NCBI GenBank assembly: GCA_007570785.1
Contig: ML662442.1
Location: 58,014,518-58,078,517 of the forward strand
DNA length: 64,000 nucleotides
Origin: Antilocapra americana
Lineage: Eukaryota; Chordata; Mammalia; Artiodactyla; Antilocapridae
Reading direction: 5' to 3'
Part shown: positions 1 to 20,200 of the stretch, piece by piece
Layout of the letters: every line of letters begins with the position of its first letter
How positions within the stretch are numbered: the first letter of the stretch is position 1
Notes under the pieces: generated by a model
The model's input: the letters and a program-made list of their open reading frames with translations, nothing else
Databases searched by the model: none
Told to the model about the DNA's origin: nothing
Position numbers and translations under genes: made by a program

Positions 1-6646
<6,646 letters not shown>

Positions 6647-6789
6647 TTTCTAATTATATTGCTTTTAAAATACTAAATTCTAGTTATCTATTCTTATATG
6701 CCTTGCTATTTAGAATAGAATTGAAACTATTATTCTGTGTCAGAATCTATATTTTATTGTCTACATTTTATTAAGTGATTTGTCAACTT

Positions 6790-6795
6790 ATTAAA
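6790..6795 (+). terminator. Candidate RARS2 poly(A) signal ATTAAA
   Basis: ATTAAA lies about 145 bases after the RARS2 stop. It is the first plausible hexamer on this strand, in AT-rich sequence. The cleavage site is not defined by sequence alone. Confidence 0.4.
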
Positions 6796-6944
6796 TCTTT
6801 ATCTTTTAAAAAAAATCATCTGAGTTCCCTCATGGTCAATAAGTACTAAACAGACTTTTATGAAACTAAGTGAATTCTTTTTAAAGTCACTTTGGTCTAC
6901 TGGAGACAGAGGACTAGAGTTTAAACTCTGGCTTGAGGGGTTTT

Positions 6945-8012
6945 TGTTTTTTAACAGAAGTATAGTTGATTTACAATATTACATTAGTTTCAGATGTACA
7001 TAGTGATTCACTGTTTTTATAAATTACACTGCATTTAAAGTTAATACAAAACAGTGACTGTATTTCCCTGTGCAAGGCAATGTATCTTTCTTCTTTACCT
7101 ACTTTATACATAGTAGTTTGTATTTCTTAAGCTCTACCCCTGTCTTGCCTCTCCCCACTTCCCATTGGTAACCACTAGTTTGTTCTCTGTATCTGAGTCT
7201 TTGTTGTATTCATTTGTTTTATTTCTAAGATTCCACATATAAGTGATAACAAGAGTATCTGTCTTTCTCTGGCTTATTTCACTAGGCATAACTCTAGGCC
7301 CATCCATATTGCTGAAAATGTCAAAAATGTCAAAATTTCATTGCTTTCTGGCTAATATTCATGTATATACACATCTTCTGTTGCTGGATACTATGTTGCT
7401 TCCATAGTTTTGCTATTACAAACAATGCTGCTGTGAACACGGGTTGGGGCGCGGCGGGGGCGCGCGTTTAGCTCTTTGGTGTCTTTGTTTTCTTCGGATA
7501 TATACCCAGGAGTGGAATTGCTGGATCATAGCTCTATTTTTAGTTTTTTGAGGAACCTCCACATTGCTTTCCAGTGCCTGCACCCATTTACATTCCTACC
7601 CACAGGGGGAGTTGCAGTCCCTACTGTGCCTGTGCACAGGCGCACACACTCCACTCTGGTGGCACCCACGCTTCCCCCAGCCCTCCGAGCCAAGGGGGCT
7701 GGCTGTGTCTGACCCAGGGCTGAGGTGCCCAGTATGTGTGTTGAACTGCTCACTCCCAGGAAGGATTCTCCGCCCGTGTGATCTCCCTTCTGAGTCCCCT
7801 CCCTGGGGCACCGGTCCCAAACTGCTGCTTCTCCTCGCTTCCTACTGATTCTGTGGATCTTTCTTACAACCTTGGCTGTACAAGTCTTTCTGCCCGTTTC
7901 CAGTTACTTCTCAGTGAGACCTGTTCCACATGCTGATGTGTATGTGTTCGTGGGGTGAGGTGAGTTCTGGCTTGAGGTTTCTTAACTACGCCATTTATCC
8001 AGAAACTTCTTA
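6945..8012 (-). mobile_element. Internally deleted L1 (3' end joined to 5'-UTR-like sequence)
   Basis: On the minus strand, 7526-7590 encodes AMWRFLKKLKIEL, near the end of L1 ORF2, and 6945-7525 is the downstream 3' part. Immediately rightward, about 7610-8012 is GC-rich and resembles L1 5' UTR in the same orientation. Most of the element's interior would therefore be missing. The 5'-UTR assignment is from memory. Confidence 0.6.
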
Positions 8013-9060
8013 TTTTTTAAAACTGGTGAAGAAAAAAATCTCAATTTTCTTAGGATTATGAGTGTTCTTAATAAATTTAGGGAGACCAAAATTAAGCTTT
8101 TTTGCCAATACAGCTGACTACTCCCAGAGAACAGATCTTGTATTTATCTTTTCACTGCTGTATACAGGTAACTCTTAGCACACTACATGAACTGGGACAC
8201 TGAATACATTTGAATAACAAGGAATTACTTTACAGATACCGACTTAGGATCTTTGTAAATTAGTCCATTAAAGCATATTTGAAATGGACTTTCCCAGTTT
8301 CGTGTATCTGCATATTGTTAAGTACATTTACCTGCTTAGGGAACATGAGTAGGACGTGATCTGTTTGATAGGTTCAGCTATCCTCATCTGAGAATTTCCA
8401 TTCTGATCTGCTAAAATTTATTCTAACTATTGCTACTAGAAGTCTTCTGAATACCAATGACAGTCTATTTTTATGCATAGAGAAGCCAATTAGCATGAAC
8501 TAAAGCTTCTTCAGTTGAGTGAGCTTGGTTTTATATTGGCAAGTATGGTATACATTATTAATCCTAGAAAAGACTCCAATTTTAAGTGAATTAGTTCCAG
8601 ATTGCTAATTCTCTACTTAAAGTATCAATATTTCCTCAGCATAAATCAGCCATGGAATAAAAACATAAGTTGGGACATGTTTTATAGGTCTAGTACCCCC
8701 CGCCTCTTTGAAAAAACACTCCCCTTCCCAGATCCTTAGTATTCCTAGCTTCCTTAGTATTTCAGTCTTAAGTAAAATGACACAGGGGCAATGATTGTTA
8801 GAGCCAAGTCTTTGAAAAAGCAGCTCCCTGAAAGAAATGTACATTAATGCCTAGAGCCCTACAGACTTACAAATTCCTTTTGTTGTTGTTTAATGCTACG
8901 TAGAGTCATTTTATAGCTCTTTTTTGCAACCTGATAAAAATCCACATATAGAAAGTAAAAAATTTAACGGTTTGGGCTTGTGTTTATGCTTAAGCATTAT
9001 CCTAATGGTCATATCTACAATACAAGTAGTGAAGAAACAGATTTCATATAATAAATTAAG

Positions 9061-9820
9061 TTTATTGCTGAATTTTCCCATATCATAGAAATTTTTTAAA
9101 AAAACACTGAAATTTCACAAATTGAGAGCCCAACAGTTACATACTTTATTAAAAAAAAGTACAAAAGTGACATTAGAAATCTTTTTTGAAGAAAAGTACA
9201 TCCTCTAACAGCAAAGAAATATGAATCCAGACAATGAATGGCACAAAGACAGCACTTAAAGGGGTATTCAGTCACCACCCACACATCATTGTCCGAGTTT
9301 CTAAACAGATTCAGTTTGAGAAGTTACACGTTCAGTTTGTTTCTGAACTAGCCTGTCTTGTTTTTGCCTCCCTTTTGTAAGAAAAGAGCTAAGTCTTCAC
9401 TGCTGCTGGGACTAAATACTGTACATGCCTTGGAGAATAAGGAGGGGTCAACCCTTCTCCCTAGTACCTGAACAAGAGAACAGTTAGTACAGAAATGGCT
9501 TTGGCACTTTAACATAACCCCAAACCTCATTAATTGAATACTGCAGCCTCGCATGATTTTCTTTTTTTAAACACCACATCATCTCCATACTTTTATATGT
9601 ACATTGTTATATATACAATAATAAAAATCCTTCATTCGTAAAACAGGTTGATTCCAAACAGATCACATTAAAACTCTGTGCAGTTCATTCACATAGCTTT
9701 CTTCTTAATTCTTAGGCCAAACAGTTTTTGTTTTTTAAATCTACCTTCTGCAATTGACTTAAGGCTCTAGTTTAATATAAATGGTTTAGTCTTAGTAGGA
9801 ATCTCTTTTGAGGCTAAAAG
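9061..9820 (-). other. SLC35A1: Putative SLC35A1 3' UTR
   Basis: Non-coding, AT-rich sequence after the stop. It contains AATAAA on the minus strand at 9150-9145 and again at 9066-9061. No recognisable repeat was seen. The boundary is inferred from the hexamers only. Confidence 0.5.
9145..9150 (-). terminator. Candidate SLC35A1 poly(A) signal AATAAA
   Basis: TTTATT on the plus strand, i.e. AATAAA on the gene strand, about 670 bases after the stop codon. A second copy at 9061-9066 is an alternative. Confidence 0.45.
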
Positions 9821-9948
9821 TCACACACCGATGACTCTCTCTTTTGAATCTGTTTCTCCTTGTTGGATGGATGTAGTGTCTTGTCTGGGTAATCCATAGA
9901 GATATATAGAAACACAGACAAGAAGAGTACCCAGAGCAAAGGTAAGTG
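9821..9948 (-). CDS. SLC35A1: SLC35A1 terminal coding exon 8
   Basis: Acceptor tttccag (plus ct at 9949-9950). Encodes [42 protein letters not shown] and TGA at 9823-9821. The hydrophobic stretch is the last helix; the polar tail is cytosolic in the family. Confidence 0.96.
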
Positions 9949-12900
9949 CTGGAAAGAAAAAAAAAAAGCTTAATCTGTATTTGTGACCTTAAAACTACAT
10001 AACAATGATCAGTTTACAATTTTGAAGACTTTCAGCTGTGGGTTTACACTATCAGGTTGTATGGAAAATCAATTTTAAGTGTTCTGTATTTTGATGGTAA
10101 AGTTTAGAAAAGTAATCAATTTTAGCGCCACCCCCCACCCCCCCCAAAATAAGTGCTAAGGTCAAGGGAGTGACAATCACTGACTACATACTTTTCAAGA
10201 ACACACGTATCAGTCTTGGGTCACTGACCAAGCACATACCAACATCCCTATATGCTGACTGAAAAAGAGCAGTGGAATATGGATTTTCCGTGATACAAGA
10301 AACCTGTTAGAGTAAGAGGTAGTTAGCAAAACTCAAAAAGTTAAGTGACTAATGATTCAAACCTTTGAGGATTCCTGAGTAGCAAATGAGGTGGTGATTT
10401 AATGCATAAACTTATATTTTCTGCTAATCTTTTTTTAATCTTAATTCTGAAAACCAGGACATAACTGAATTACTTGCCCAAAGTAGGCATTATATAACTA
10501 AATCTTTGTGTTGAACTGTATATTCTGTTCAAAACTAAGCTATATTCTTAGGGAGTACAATGGCACAGTCTTAATATCTTTAAAAAAATGTCATGCAGAG
10601 AAATGACATCGAGCCATGGATTTTAGTTCATCCCTAAGACTAGCTTTTCCTTCAGAAAGGGGGGAAGAGGGTAAATTAACGATTGCTTACGACATTCTTA
10701 ATTAAGTTCATTGACATCAGTCAGAACACTGACCAGAAAGCATTTATACTCTTCCCAGATATTCATTAGGAGTACAGGCATAGGATTTGTTGAGCATAAA
10801 TATGGATCAAAACTCAAAGTGAAAGTTCACCCCAATAAGATAAGAAAAAACGTCTAAAGGAGGGCCTAGAATTGGTAAGCGGCTGGCTTTATACAGAACA
10901 CCTGTGTGCCAGGCGCTGTTCTAATTAGCACTTCACCTAAAAAAACCCTAGGAGATAGGTGATCTTGTTCCCAATTTACAGACACAGAAACTGAGACATG
11001 GGTTAAGTAACTTCCCCAAGGCAGTTCAGCTAATAAACAATACAAGCAAGGTTTGAAACATACTATCAATTTCTTCCCTAAGATATCTACAACATTGATG
11101 TTCTTCTATTTGCATTTATAACAAAAGTCAGTTTTAAAATGAAATGTAAATATAGGCCAGATCTGATTCTTTTACTTAATGTTGATATTTGACAGATTTT
11201 CCTCATGTATTAGTTTATGGTGTAACTGATAAGTCAGTATCTCTGCTTAAATAATTCAGAAGCCAACTAATAGTGGATATGGCTAGGGAAAATTATATTA
11301 GAAGGACAAGCACAAAGGAGGTGCCAGAATGCCAGCCACAGAAATGAATTTATTAATTACATAGTAAATAAAGATAGCTTTATAAAAGAAAATTTAGATT
11401 TGAACTGTAGTTTCAAAAGCAGTTTATACCCAAGTCCAAAACAGGAAGGTATAAACTAAGGGGAAAATGAAAGAAGTTTTACTATTCTTCCCTCAAAAGA
11501 AAGCCAAGTTTACTGTAATTGCTTGTGGTAAGTAATGACTTCCCCAAGTCCTTCTGTTTCTTTCCTTGTACACCTAGTCACACTGCATTCATGCTGAAGC
11601 ACTTAGGCTGTCTTGTATAAACTACCTGCGAAACAGGAAAGTCCTGACTGCAAAAACGCTCTTCCTACTAAGGAGCCTGCTCCCTCTCACACAGAAGTAA
11701 CACCCTCGGTTTAAGCTCTGAAACCATTTACATAACCTAAGTACTATGAACCCCACCTCCCACACAGATACGAACTGCTGCACTTCTGGGATAAATTATA
11801 GTAAAACTAAGGAATTTCTATAAACACTATAAGCAACTGCCATGTTTAATAAAAGACTGAACCAAGGAGGTGAGAAGCTCTTCCCTGTTAAAAACTTAAG
11901 AGCACAAACGAGGACGTACTTATCTGTAATCCGAACAGCATCACCGAAGCAACGGTAGAAAGGACGATGGCGGCTGCCGCAGAGAAGCCCTTCATGATGT
12001 TGTCCGTGTATTTGACCACGATAGACGTGTAGAGGCCTCCGACACTGGCAAGGACTTGGGTACAGAGAGAGAGAGGACCTTAACACTCGAATGGGACATT
12101 CTGTGACCGTGGGGCACTTTTCATCCTCATGCTATTTTCCTTAGAAGCAGCCATCTGAGAGAGTCTGTATCTAAAAGTGAGTCGTAGTTCCTACAAAACA
12201 TTGTTTTTCAGATGCCCAAAGGGCTATGTCCTCTACTACTAAACTGTACACTCTTACTGCTGACACATTAGGGACTTTTGATTGTGAAGGCACAAATTGC
12301 TTTGGGATAGCTCTGCCACAAAAGTAAGTCAATAAAATCAAAATTACATTTTCAGGCTGGTATTCTCAGTATCAAAGGAACAATTTAAAAATGCTATAAA
12401 GGCTTAAATGACATCTAACTCATATTACATAATATATAATCTATACTATATAATACAATATAATGCTAATATTAAAAAAAATCTACCTAGAACCTTTAAT
12501 TCCTGAATACTTACAGATGACAAACCAGACATAATATGTGTAACCAAAGAAAAATCCTTTTTCTTTAATTTCAGCTCCATCTGACAAGTAGACGCCAACT
12601 AATGTCACAACAATCCCCGACAGATACATCTGAATGTTCCTCACCCAAAGGGAAGTGTCTGAACTCTTTAAAACTTTTTCAAAATATACTCCTGAAAGAA
12701 AATTAAGCATGCAAATATGAAATAGATATTATTAGAAATTGTCTTTCATTTAGAATAAAGATCTAAAGATAAAGTATATAATTTAGGAAACAAAACATTT
12801 TACATTAATTTAGTGCACGTTTATTATGCTGGTTATGACACATGGCATCCTGAACATTACCAATTTGTACTTTTACAGAGCATATAGAATTAATAACCAA

Positions 12901-15900
12901 GAGGGAGCTTTCTAACCCACATTTAATAGGAAATTATTAAGATTATTAAGTTTCTGCCTTTATTATAGCAGAAAGCTAGATCACCAAAGCCGTCTACTAA
13001 TGCCACCGAAACACTTGGTTTGGTCAGCTAGAAAACTACACTGTTAAGAGTCAATTATCTTAATCATACTCCTATAGGTATCTGCCTAGTGATGAATATT
13101 CTCCACTTTGCAAAATAACCTATATAATCACCACCAGGAATTTTTTCAGAATAAGTAACACAACCAAAATAAAATTTAAATAGAACTTGCTGAGTGAAGC
13201 CACTTTCCTTTAAAGCAGGGGTCCGTAGGCCAAGTTCATACACACTGTCAGAGGAACATAATTCCCCAACTAGACAATATGTTTTGTGTGTATGTGTGTT
13301 TTTCTGTGGTTGATGATCCATAGCTTTTTAGGTACTCCAAAAGAGCACATAACTTCTCCCTCAAAAAGTCACACAGCACAGCTGTAAGTGCTATACTTAA
13401 AATGAATGCATGTTTAACAAGGACATTAAAGTTTTGTTACAAATGCTGTTAGAGACTCTGCCACTAAAGTACCCATCAACTAAAATGAAATGAAAACCAA
13501 GATTTTTTTTTTTTGATAAACGTATGTTGGAAAGAGCCAGAGAATGGAAGCAAACATAATGGATACTCCTATTTCTAACATTGATTTTCCTCATCTGAAA
13601 AAACCATTTAACTATTCAGTTCTCAGTTACTCCAAGCATAGAGGGGTATTAAACCACCTACTGTTTCCTCACTTGTGTACTGAGAGGCTGAACTAAACAG
13701 AATGTTGGATACACTTTAACTGTTCAAAATAGTGCTAAAAATCAAACAGTATATTATTTCGAGTGTAAGTCAATTTTTGTTTCTGATTTAAGAATAGAAG
13801 TCTAGCACAATGCTGTCATTAAGTTTATTCCTAAATTTCCCCTCTTATCAAATGACTAGATGAAAAAAGACCACTTTCCTAGTCAAAAATAAAGTACTAT
13901 AAAATAAAGTCTTAACTTTTGAAATAGCACAAATAAATAATAAAGATGTATAGCTATAACTAATATACCCTTTCAGTTTCTTCTCTGCTGGAACTATTTC
14001 TAAAACATCTCATTCCTTATATTGCACTTAACATTCATACTTTTGTCTCTTCTTGATTCAGTGAAGGATTGCTTTCCCCTACACATGTGAGTCCAGACTT
14101 CCATGTTTATCTGATGTTAGTGGTTTTGATTCTTCTCTCCCTTTTTGGCTCTTACTTCTGGGTACTAGGTTTTCTGAGGTATTTTCCACCTCCCTTTCCT
14201 CCCTACTCCATAATTCCTAACCTGTTGAAGCAGAGGAAGAAATTGAGATTACCAGGGAAATACAGATAGCAAGCTGGTAACTAGCAACCTAAAGCAGCTG
14301 AATCTAGCCTGAGGTCAGTGCCAGAAAAATAGAAAGAGGTACTTGAACTTTCTGATGGCTAGCTTATTCCATTTTCAGAGGTCTTTTTTCACTTATTTTG
14401 GAGTTCTTAGATGGACTGGGGATAGTCAACGATGACAAATACATTCTTAGATAACTGCAAAAATGAGTAAGGACTGAGCTCTAAGCTGAGTTAAACACTA
14501 CTACATGCTTCCTAGAAAAACAATTTGACAACTGAATAAAGTGGTGCTTTTATGATTTACCTGCAAATCCTGAGCACAATACAGCAACAGCTATGGCACC
14601 AAATCCTAACAGTGGATTCTGTTCCACCTGCAGTAGTAATGTTTTAAAAGTTATTCTTGGTGACTAAAAATACAACTCATCCAAGAGACCAAACAAACGA
14701 ATACAAAAATCTGTTTATAGTTCAACTGAAAGTATGTGTCATTATCAGACACAGCTTTTCTATAGAATAAGACAGGACCAAACAAAATGCCAACAGGGGG
14801 ACAAACAAAAGTACTTAAGTTAAAAACATATTGGTCAAATCACAGCCACAATAAATGCGTGATAAACACGTGTGCCTTCTTCCTGTAACAGTGGCACCGG
14901 AACACGGAATTGTGCGTAGTCAAACACCTGTTGGCCTTCCCAGGCGGCACTAATGGTAAAGAACCCGCCTGCCAAGGCAGGAGACATAAGAGACACGGGT
15001 TCTCTCCCTGGGTTGGGAAGATCTGGAGGAGGGCATGGCAAGCCCTCCAATATCCTTGCCAGGAGAATCCCACAGACAGACGAGCCTGGTGGGCTACAGT
15101 CCATGGGATCACAAAGAGTCGAACACGACTGAAGCAATTTAGCACGCAAGCAGCAGCCACCACTTAATTTTAACTCCTGCTACCACCATAACTCAAGCCC
15201 TCATAGGATCGATCATGGAAATGATGACACTTGTTTTATTCCCTATCACCCATGGGATAAAGGACTTATAAGATTTCCAGCTTTACTGAATTTTTATCAG
15301 ATGTTAATAGCATGACTTATATGTAACATATACACTATTTTACATACTAAATGAATAAAGGGGAAGCTGATACACAGCTCTGATTCTTAAATAGTTCATT
15401 AATGTGAGAGATTGACATGTATATATATATTGATAATACTTTGCTAACAGATGCAGGCATATGGACCCCCAACCTATTGTTTCAACTTTATTTCCTCTTT
15501 CCTAAACTAACCCTCAGGAGCTTTCATCAGTCTTTTCTCAGAGATCAGTGTTATCTGAGTGGTAGCACTCAGAAACTAAAGAATTGAGACACATGACTGT
15601 AATGTGACAAGCACATACCTTGTTCAAAATAAATAAGCCTGATATAAACAGAGTGTTACTTTAATGACCTGAGAGAAAAAATATCTGCATGAAGATAAAA
15701 GAAGAAACAGAAGATATTATGGACTAATGATTCACTAAGAATGGTCCCCGGACCAACAGCAGCAGCAGCATCACCTGTTAGAAATGAAAATTTCTAACAC
15801 AATAAAGTAAAGAAAATTTTAAAAAAAAAAATGAAAATTGACAGGCATCCCCCAGACCTACTGAATCATAAACTGTTAGCCTCCACCCTCATAATCTGTT

Positions 15901-17171
15901 TAACCTTCCTGTTAATTCTGATGTACCCTGATGTTTTGAGAACCACCGCTATAGACTACAATGGATAAACAAGGATGCTTTCCTAATATAAACTATAAGA
16001 CTGGCAGAGAAATGAGAAAAAATAATGGAAGGACACTAGAAAGCTCAAGCTACTAAATATAATGTCTGACAAATTCTTGGCTTTTCTGCTAATTTAATCT
16101 TTACAGTTAGAAAAAATGGTGATAGACACTGACTGCTTCTCTGAACTTAATTCTAACTGATACACTACTGGGCGATGAAGCAGAAGTCAAGGGCAGTGTT
16201 TTAAGAGGATGAGCAATAGCCAAACACAGCATAGTTAAGAAGTCCTGAGCTCCAGTCTTGAATAAATGAAAATTCAAAGAAATAAAACTGAGACGTTCCA
16301 TAGCTAGTGGAAAGATGGTCCAAGAAGGATAAGAGTTTCATAAGAATGAGATTCTCATGAATAGTAAAGAAAAGTCAGGTGTTAAGGGCATCTTCGATGA
16401 ATTCTCATTTTATAGGAACACTAAGAAAAAAAATTAAAACTACAAAACCAAGAGGAACCAACCAGGAATTTTAGTATCAAAAAAATTGAAAACTCAGAAT
16501 AAGTGGAGGCTTGCAAAAATACTTTAAAACTTTGAAGATGGCCTTTAAAAGAGAAGAAAAGAGTGTTTCTTTGGCTAGATGACATACTGTTAGAGAGCAA
16601 GAAAATAAGAGTAACCCAAATATAGTTTCCATTTTCTCTGTGAATAATGATTTTAAATGAATGAACGAATGGGAAGTTAAGTCCAAGATGTGTGGTTTGC
16701 TATCATAAAAACACCTACCTAAATTCAGAAGCCCCTTGACCAAGAACAACTGTATCTGTGAAGATTACTGGCGCATGGAAACTATGCCAGAAAATCTGAT
16801 TGGGCAAATACTGTCCTGATTTTCAGAAAAGTGGAGGGAAGGAAAAGCTGCAGAAATTATCAACAGCAGCTTGAGACGTTTAAGGCAGGCCAGTACGCTT
16901 ACCAAAAGCACAGAGTCTAGAGGCACACTGCCTGGGCTCAAGCAAGGTCACTGTGGACCCACTGCTAAGCTGCTTTGCCTATCAGTTTCCTCATATGAAA
17001 ATGGAAATAATGACACACATCTCATATGACTGGTGTGGGCATAAATGAGTTAATGTGTGTAAAAGCACTTAGAACATTGCTAATAACTAGTGTGACTGCA
17101 GTGTTGTTACTGTTACTAAAATACAAGCAAAATCACATATGACTTGTAGAGCTTAAAAAGTCTAATGGTCA

Positions 17172-17212
<41 letters not shown>

Positions 17213-20200
17213 TGGTGTGGCTTCCATAAGAAGAAGGCATATCAAATTGTCTTACTGCAAGCATTCCAAGTTAAATGATGAGCGGAATTCCACAGAGACA
17301 ATGTTCAATAAGAAATTTGACAGATTTGCATAGTATTTTTGTTACTAAGACAGAGAAATGGAGTGAGGATAACTAGTTCTATTCATAGCTGAGTGAATGC
17401 TCATATAGCAAAGTGCTAATTAACAGAATAAAACCAAGTAGACCCACAACCACTCTACCAGCCAGGCATACGAATGAGCCACCAGAGAAACAGCTCCTCC
17501 AAGTCTAGGCAAGTCTTCAGCTGCCTGCAGCCTGGCTGATATCTTGATTGCAACCTCTTATGAGACTCCTCAAGCCAGAATGTCTAAAAGAGGCCAGAGC
17601 TCAGGCACCCCTGAATTCCTGATTCATGAAAACTGTGAGAGATAACAAATGTTTCGTAAGCAAGAGGAAAAAAAGTCAAAGAGAGATCTAAAGGCATGTC
17701 CACAGAACTCTGATCCTGTCCTGTCTAAAATTTTCAGTGAAGACCCAGAAGACATACATGTTGCATCTGTAGAAAGCATAATAACATTTCAAGAAAAAGC
17801 TAACAACCAATAAGGACTGGAAAGACCTCAGAGGCTTGAACATTAACCCAAAGCTAACAAGATGGGCTTAATAAATATAAATACATCTTGCACTTTGGTT
17901 TAGAAGAAGCCTGCTGCACAAAAGACATCTGAGAAAAACTGCATGTGTGTGTGAAACAGCTACATGTGGTTATATAATCAGTTACAGAATGGATAGCCAC
18001 CTCCAACCAAAAAAACCCCAAAACCCTGGTATAACCTTAGGCTGACTGAACAAGTCTAGACGTGATTAGCAAACTACAACTCAGCTCAGTTGGTAAAGAA
18101 TCTGCCCACAATGCAGGAGACCCAGGTTCTATCCTGGGTCAGGAAAATCCCCTGGAGAAGGAAATGGCAACCCACTCCAGTATTGTTGCCTGGAGAAGCC
18201 CATGGACGGAGGAGTCTGGTGGGCTACAGCCCACAGGGTCGCAAAGAGTCGGACACGACTGAGCGACTTCACTAAAACTGATTTAACCACTTAATTGGGC
18301 TGACTTCCCTCACTTACTGGGGGGAACTCTCTAGAGTGTTCCAGTAGTCGAATTCTCTGCTTTAGTTTACTAAGCTTTTCATACACATTACCTATGTGAG
18401 GTGGACATTTGCTAAACATGTAAAGTGGTCCTGGAAATTCATATTTAACTTTTAAGTCTGCATTACTTCCCAAACAAATTATTTCTCCAATGGTCTACAT
18501 CTGAGTTACACATGCAGCACACATTTGATCAGGGTTTGAAATGTCACCAAGAATATAAGCACATTTAACCATCATGTAAAGACAATGAATACTAATTTAA
18601 AACTCACTTTCTGAGAAAAAAAATTCTTCCGCCAGGCCAGAAAGTACGTAAAAAGCTGACTTTTTCTACTTTCACAAGCTCTGCATACCTTCCCGGCTGC
18701 CTTCCGCTCCTAAAAGACCATGGGCCCTCTATGGTCAATACCACTCTGAACTGTGATCCTGGAGGCTAAGCAGGTGGGACCTGGTTAGTACTTGGATGGG
18801 AGAACCCATGGTCTCTCATTTGGGAAAAATATGCAGAGGGAAGCTCCTGACCGTCAGGTCCTCCACTGTAGTTCTACTTCCTACTTCTCTTTGGGAAAAC
18901 AACCGGTTAAAGCATATAATACTTTTTGTAAAAAAAAAAAAAAAAAAATCAGGTATATACCTTAACATTTAACTCTTGAACTAAAAGTTAGAAGTGAAGG
19001 CACCTTTTGCCCTATTTTAGTTATCAATTATCAGGAAAACCACTCCTCCTCCTCTATAAGCCCAACTGCTGACAGTGGCTGTATGTACAAAGCAAAAATT
19101 TTTGTGACTGCAGGAGAACATGAAAATTGGATGAAGAAAACTTTGCCCAGTATTTCTGAGCAAACGTCCAAAAGAGGCCTAGAAGTTCTGAACATATACA
19201 CTGTGTGGAAGTTTGCACAATTTGAGTCACAGATTAGCTATTAACTGTGGAACTTTGGATAAGTTACTTCCTCTCTTTGAAGTTACTTCGATTTTGTTAT
19301 CCATAAAATGAAGGAGGGGCATCATAATGAGTTTAAGATACCATCCATCTCCAACGTATTTTATGCATATTCTCCTCTTTAAAAAAAAAAGAAGTCAGTA
19401 TTCCTCTCCTTAACAATAACATTTTCCTAAAGGGAAAAAAGGGTATATGTAAGGCAAAGGTTATTTTCACTCAAAGAAATATAAGCAAGCTCCATGCATC
19501 AGCGTGACTGTCTAAAGGGCATAAGACTTTAAAAGGTTTCCTAGTTTAGTTACATTAAGCATTTTGTTTCTTACCACGACTTTTGTGGCTTGGGCTGGTT
19601 TCCACTGTACAAGGATGACTCCCCCACACAGCATAAAAACCGAAACCCACTGTAACTTGCTAAGCGTCCGGTTTAACATTAAAACAGTACATAGAGCAGT
19701 GCAGGGAATCTTCAGTTGGTACGTCACCTAAGAACAAAACAATAAACTAATCAGCTCAGCTAACATTAGACTCTGACACAAATATATAATCTGGTATCAT
19801 TAACAAAATTGAGAAAAATATTTGATAGTGAGATAAAGGGTTAATAAAAATCCTTTCACCATAAAAACACGTTTTTTAAAGATTCTGCACTTTTGATTAC
19901 CACCTACCTGGTACACTGCTGCATCCAGATTGCTAAGAGCTAGAAAAGCCATGTTGTTCTGCACAGCATACACTAAGGAAGGCACACTCAACTTCAGCAG
20001 TTCCTTGGGGCTCCCCAAGACATTCTCTCTTAAAGATGCCTTGAATCTACCCAGATTACCAGTTTCTCTTTGAAAACAGAAAGGGGAAATGAGAAGAGGT
20101 GAGGAAGAAAACGAAAGGTCATGCTATTAGATACCATCACAGGTAGGGTAGCTACAATGTGGTAAGTTCACAGATAGAATTTAGCAAACTTAGTTTATTT

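Larger units (their letters stand above)
6647..9060. other. RARS2-SLC35A1 tail-to-tail intergenic region
   Basis: About 2.4 kb between the two convergent gene ends. It is half occupied by an internally deleted L1 (6945-8012); bases 8013-9060 show no gene or familiar repeat. Confidence 0.7.
14628..19574 (-). other. SLC35A1 intron 4
   Basis: 4.9 kb holding two Bov-tA SINEs, a MER5-type DNA transposon, two MIRs, a (CA)n tract and a 5S rRNA pseudogene; remaining sequence unrecognised. Confidence 0.75.

Noticed and set aside
11910..11925. Possible AT-AC intron at the SLC35A1 exon 7 donor
   Set aside because: A normal GT donor four bases downstream restores the exact family protein and pairs with a standard AG acceptor.
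17172..17211. CRISPR-like or satellite array
   Set aside because: Simple dinucleotide repeat; no spacer structure anywhere in this eukaryotic window.
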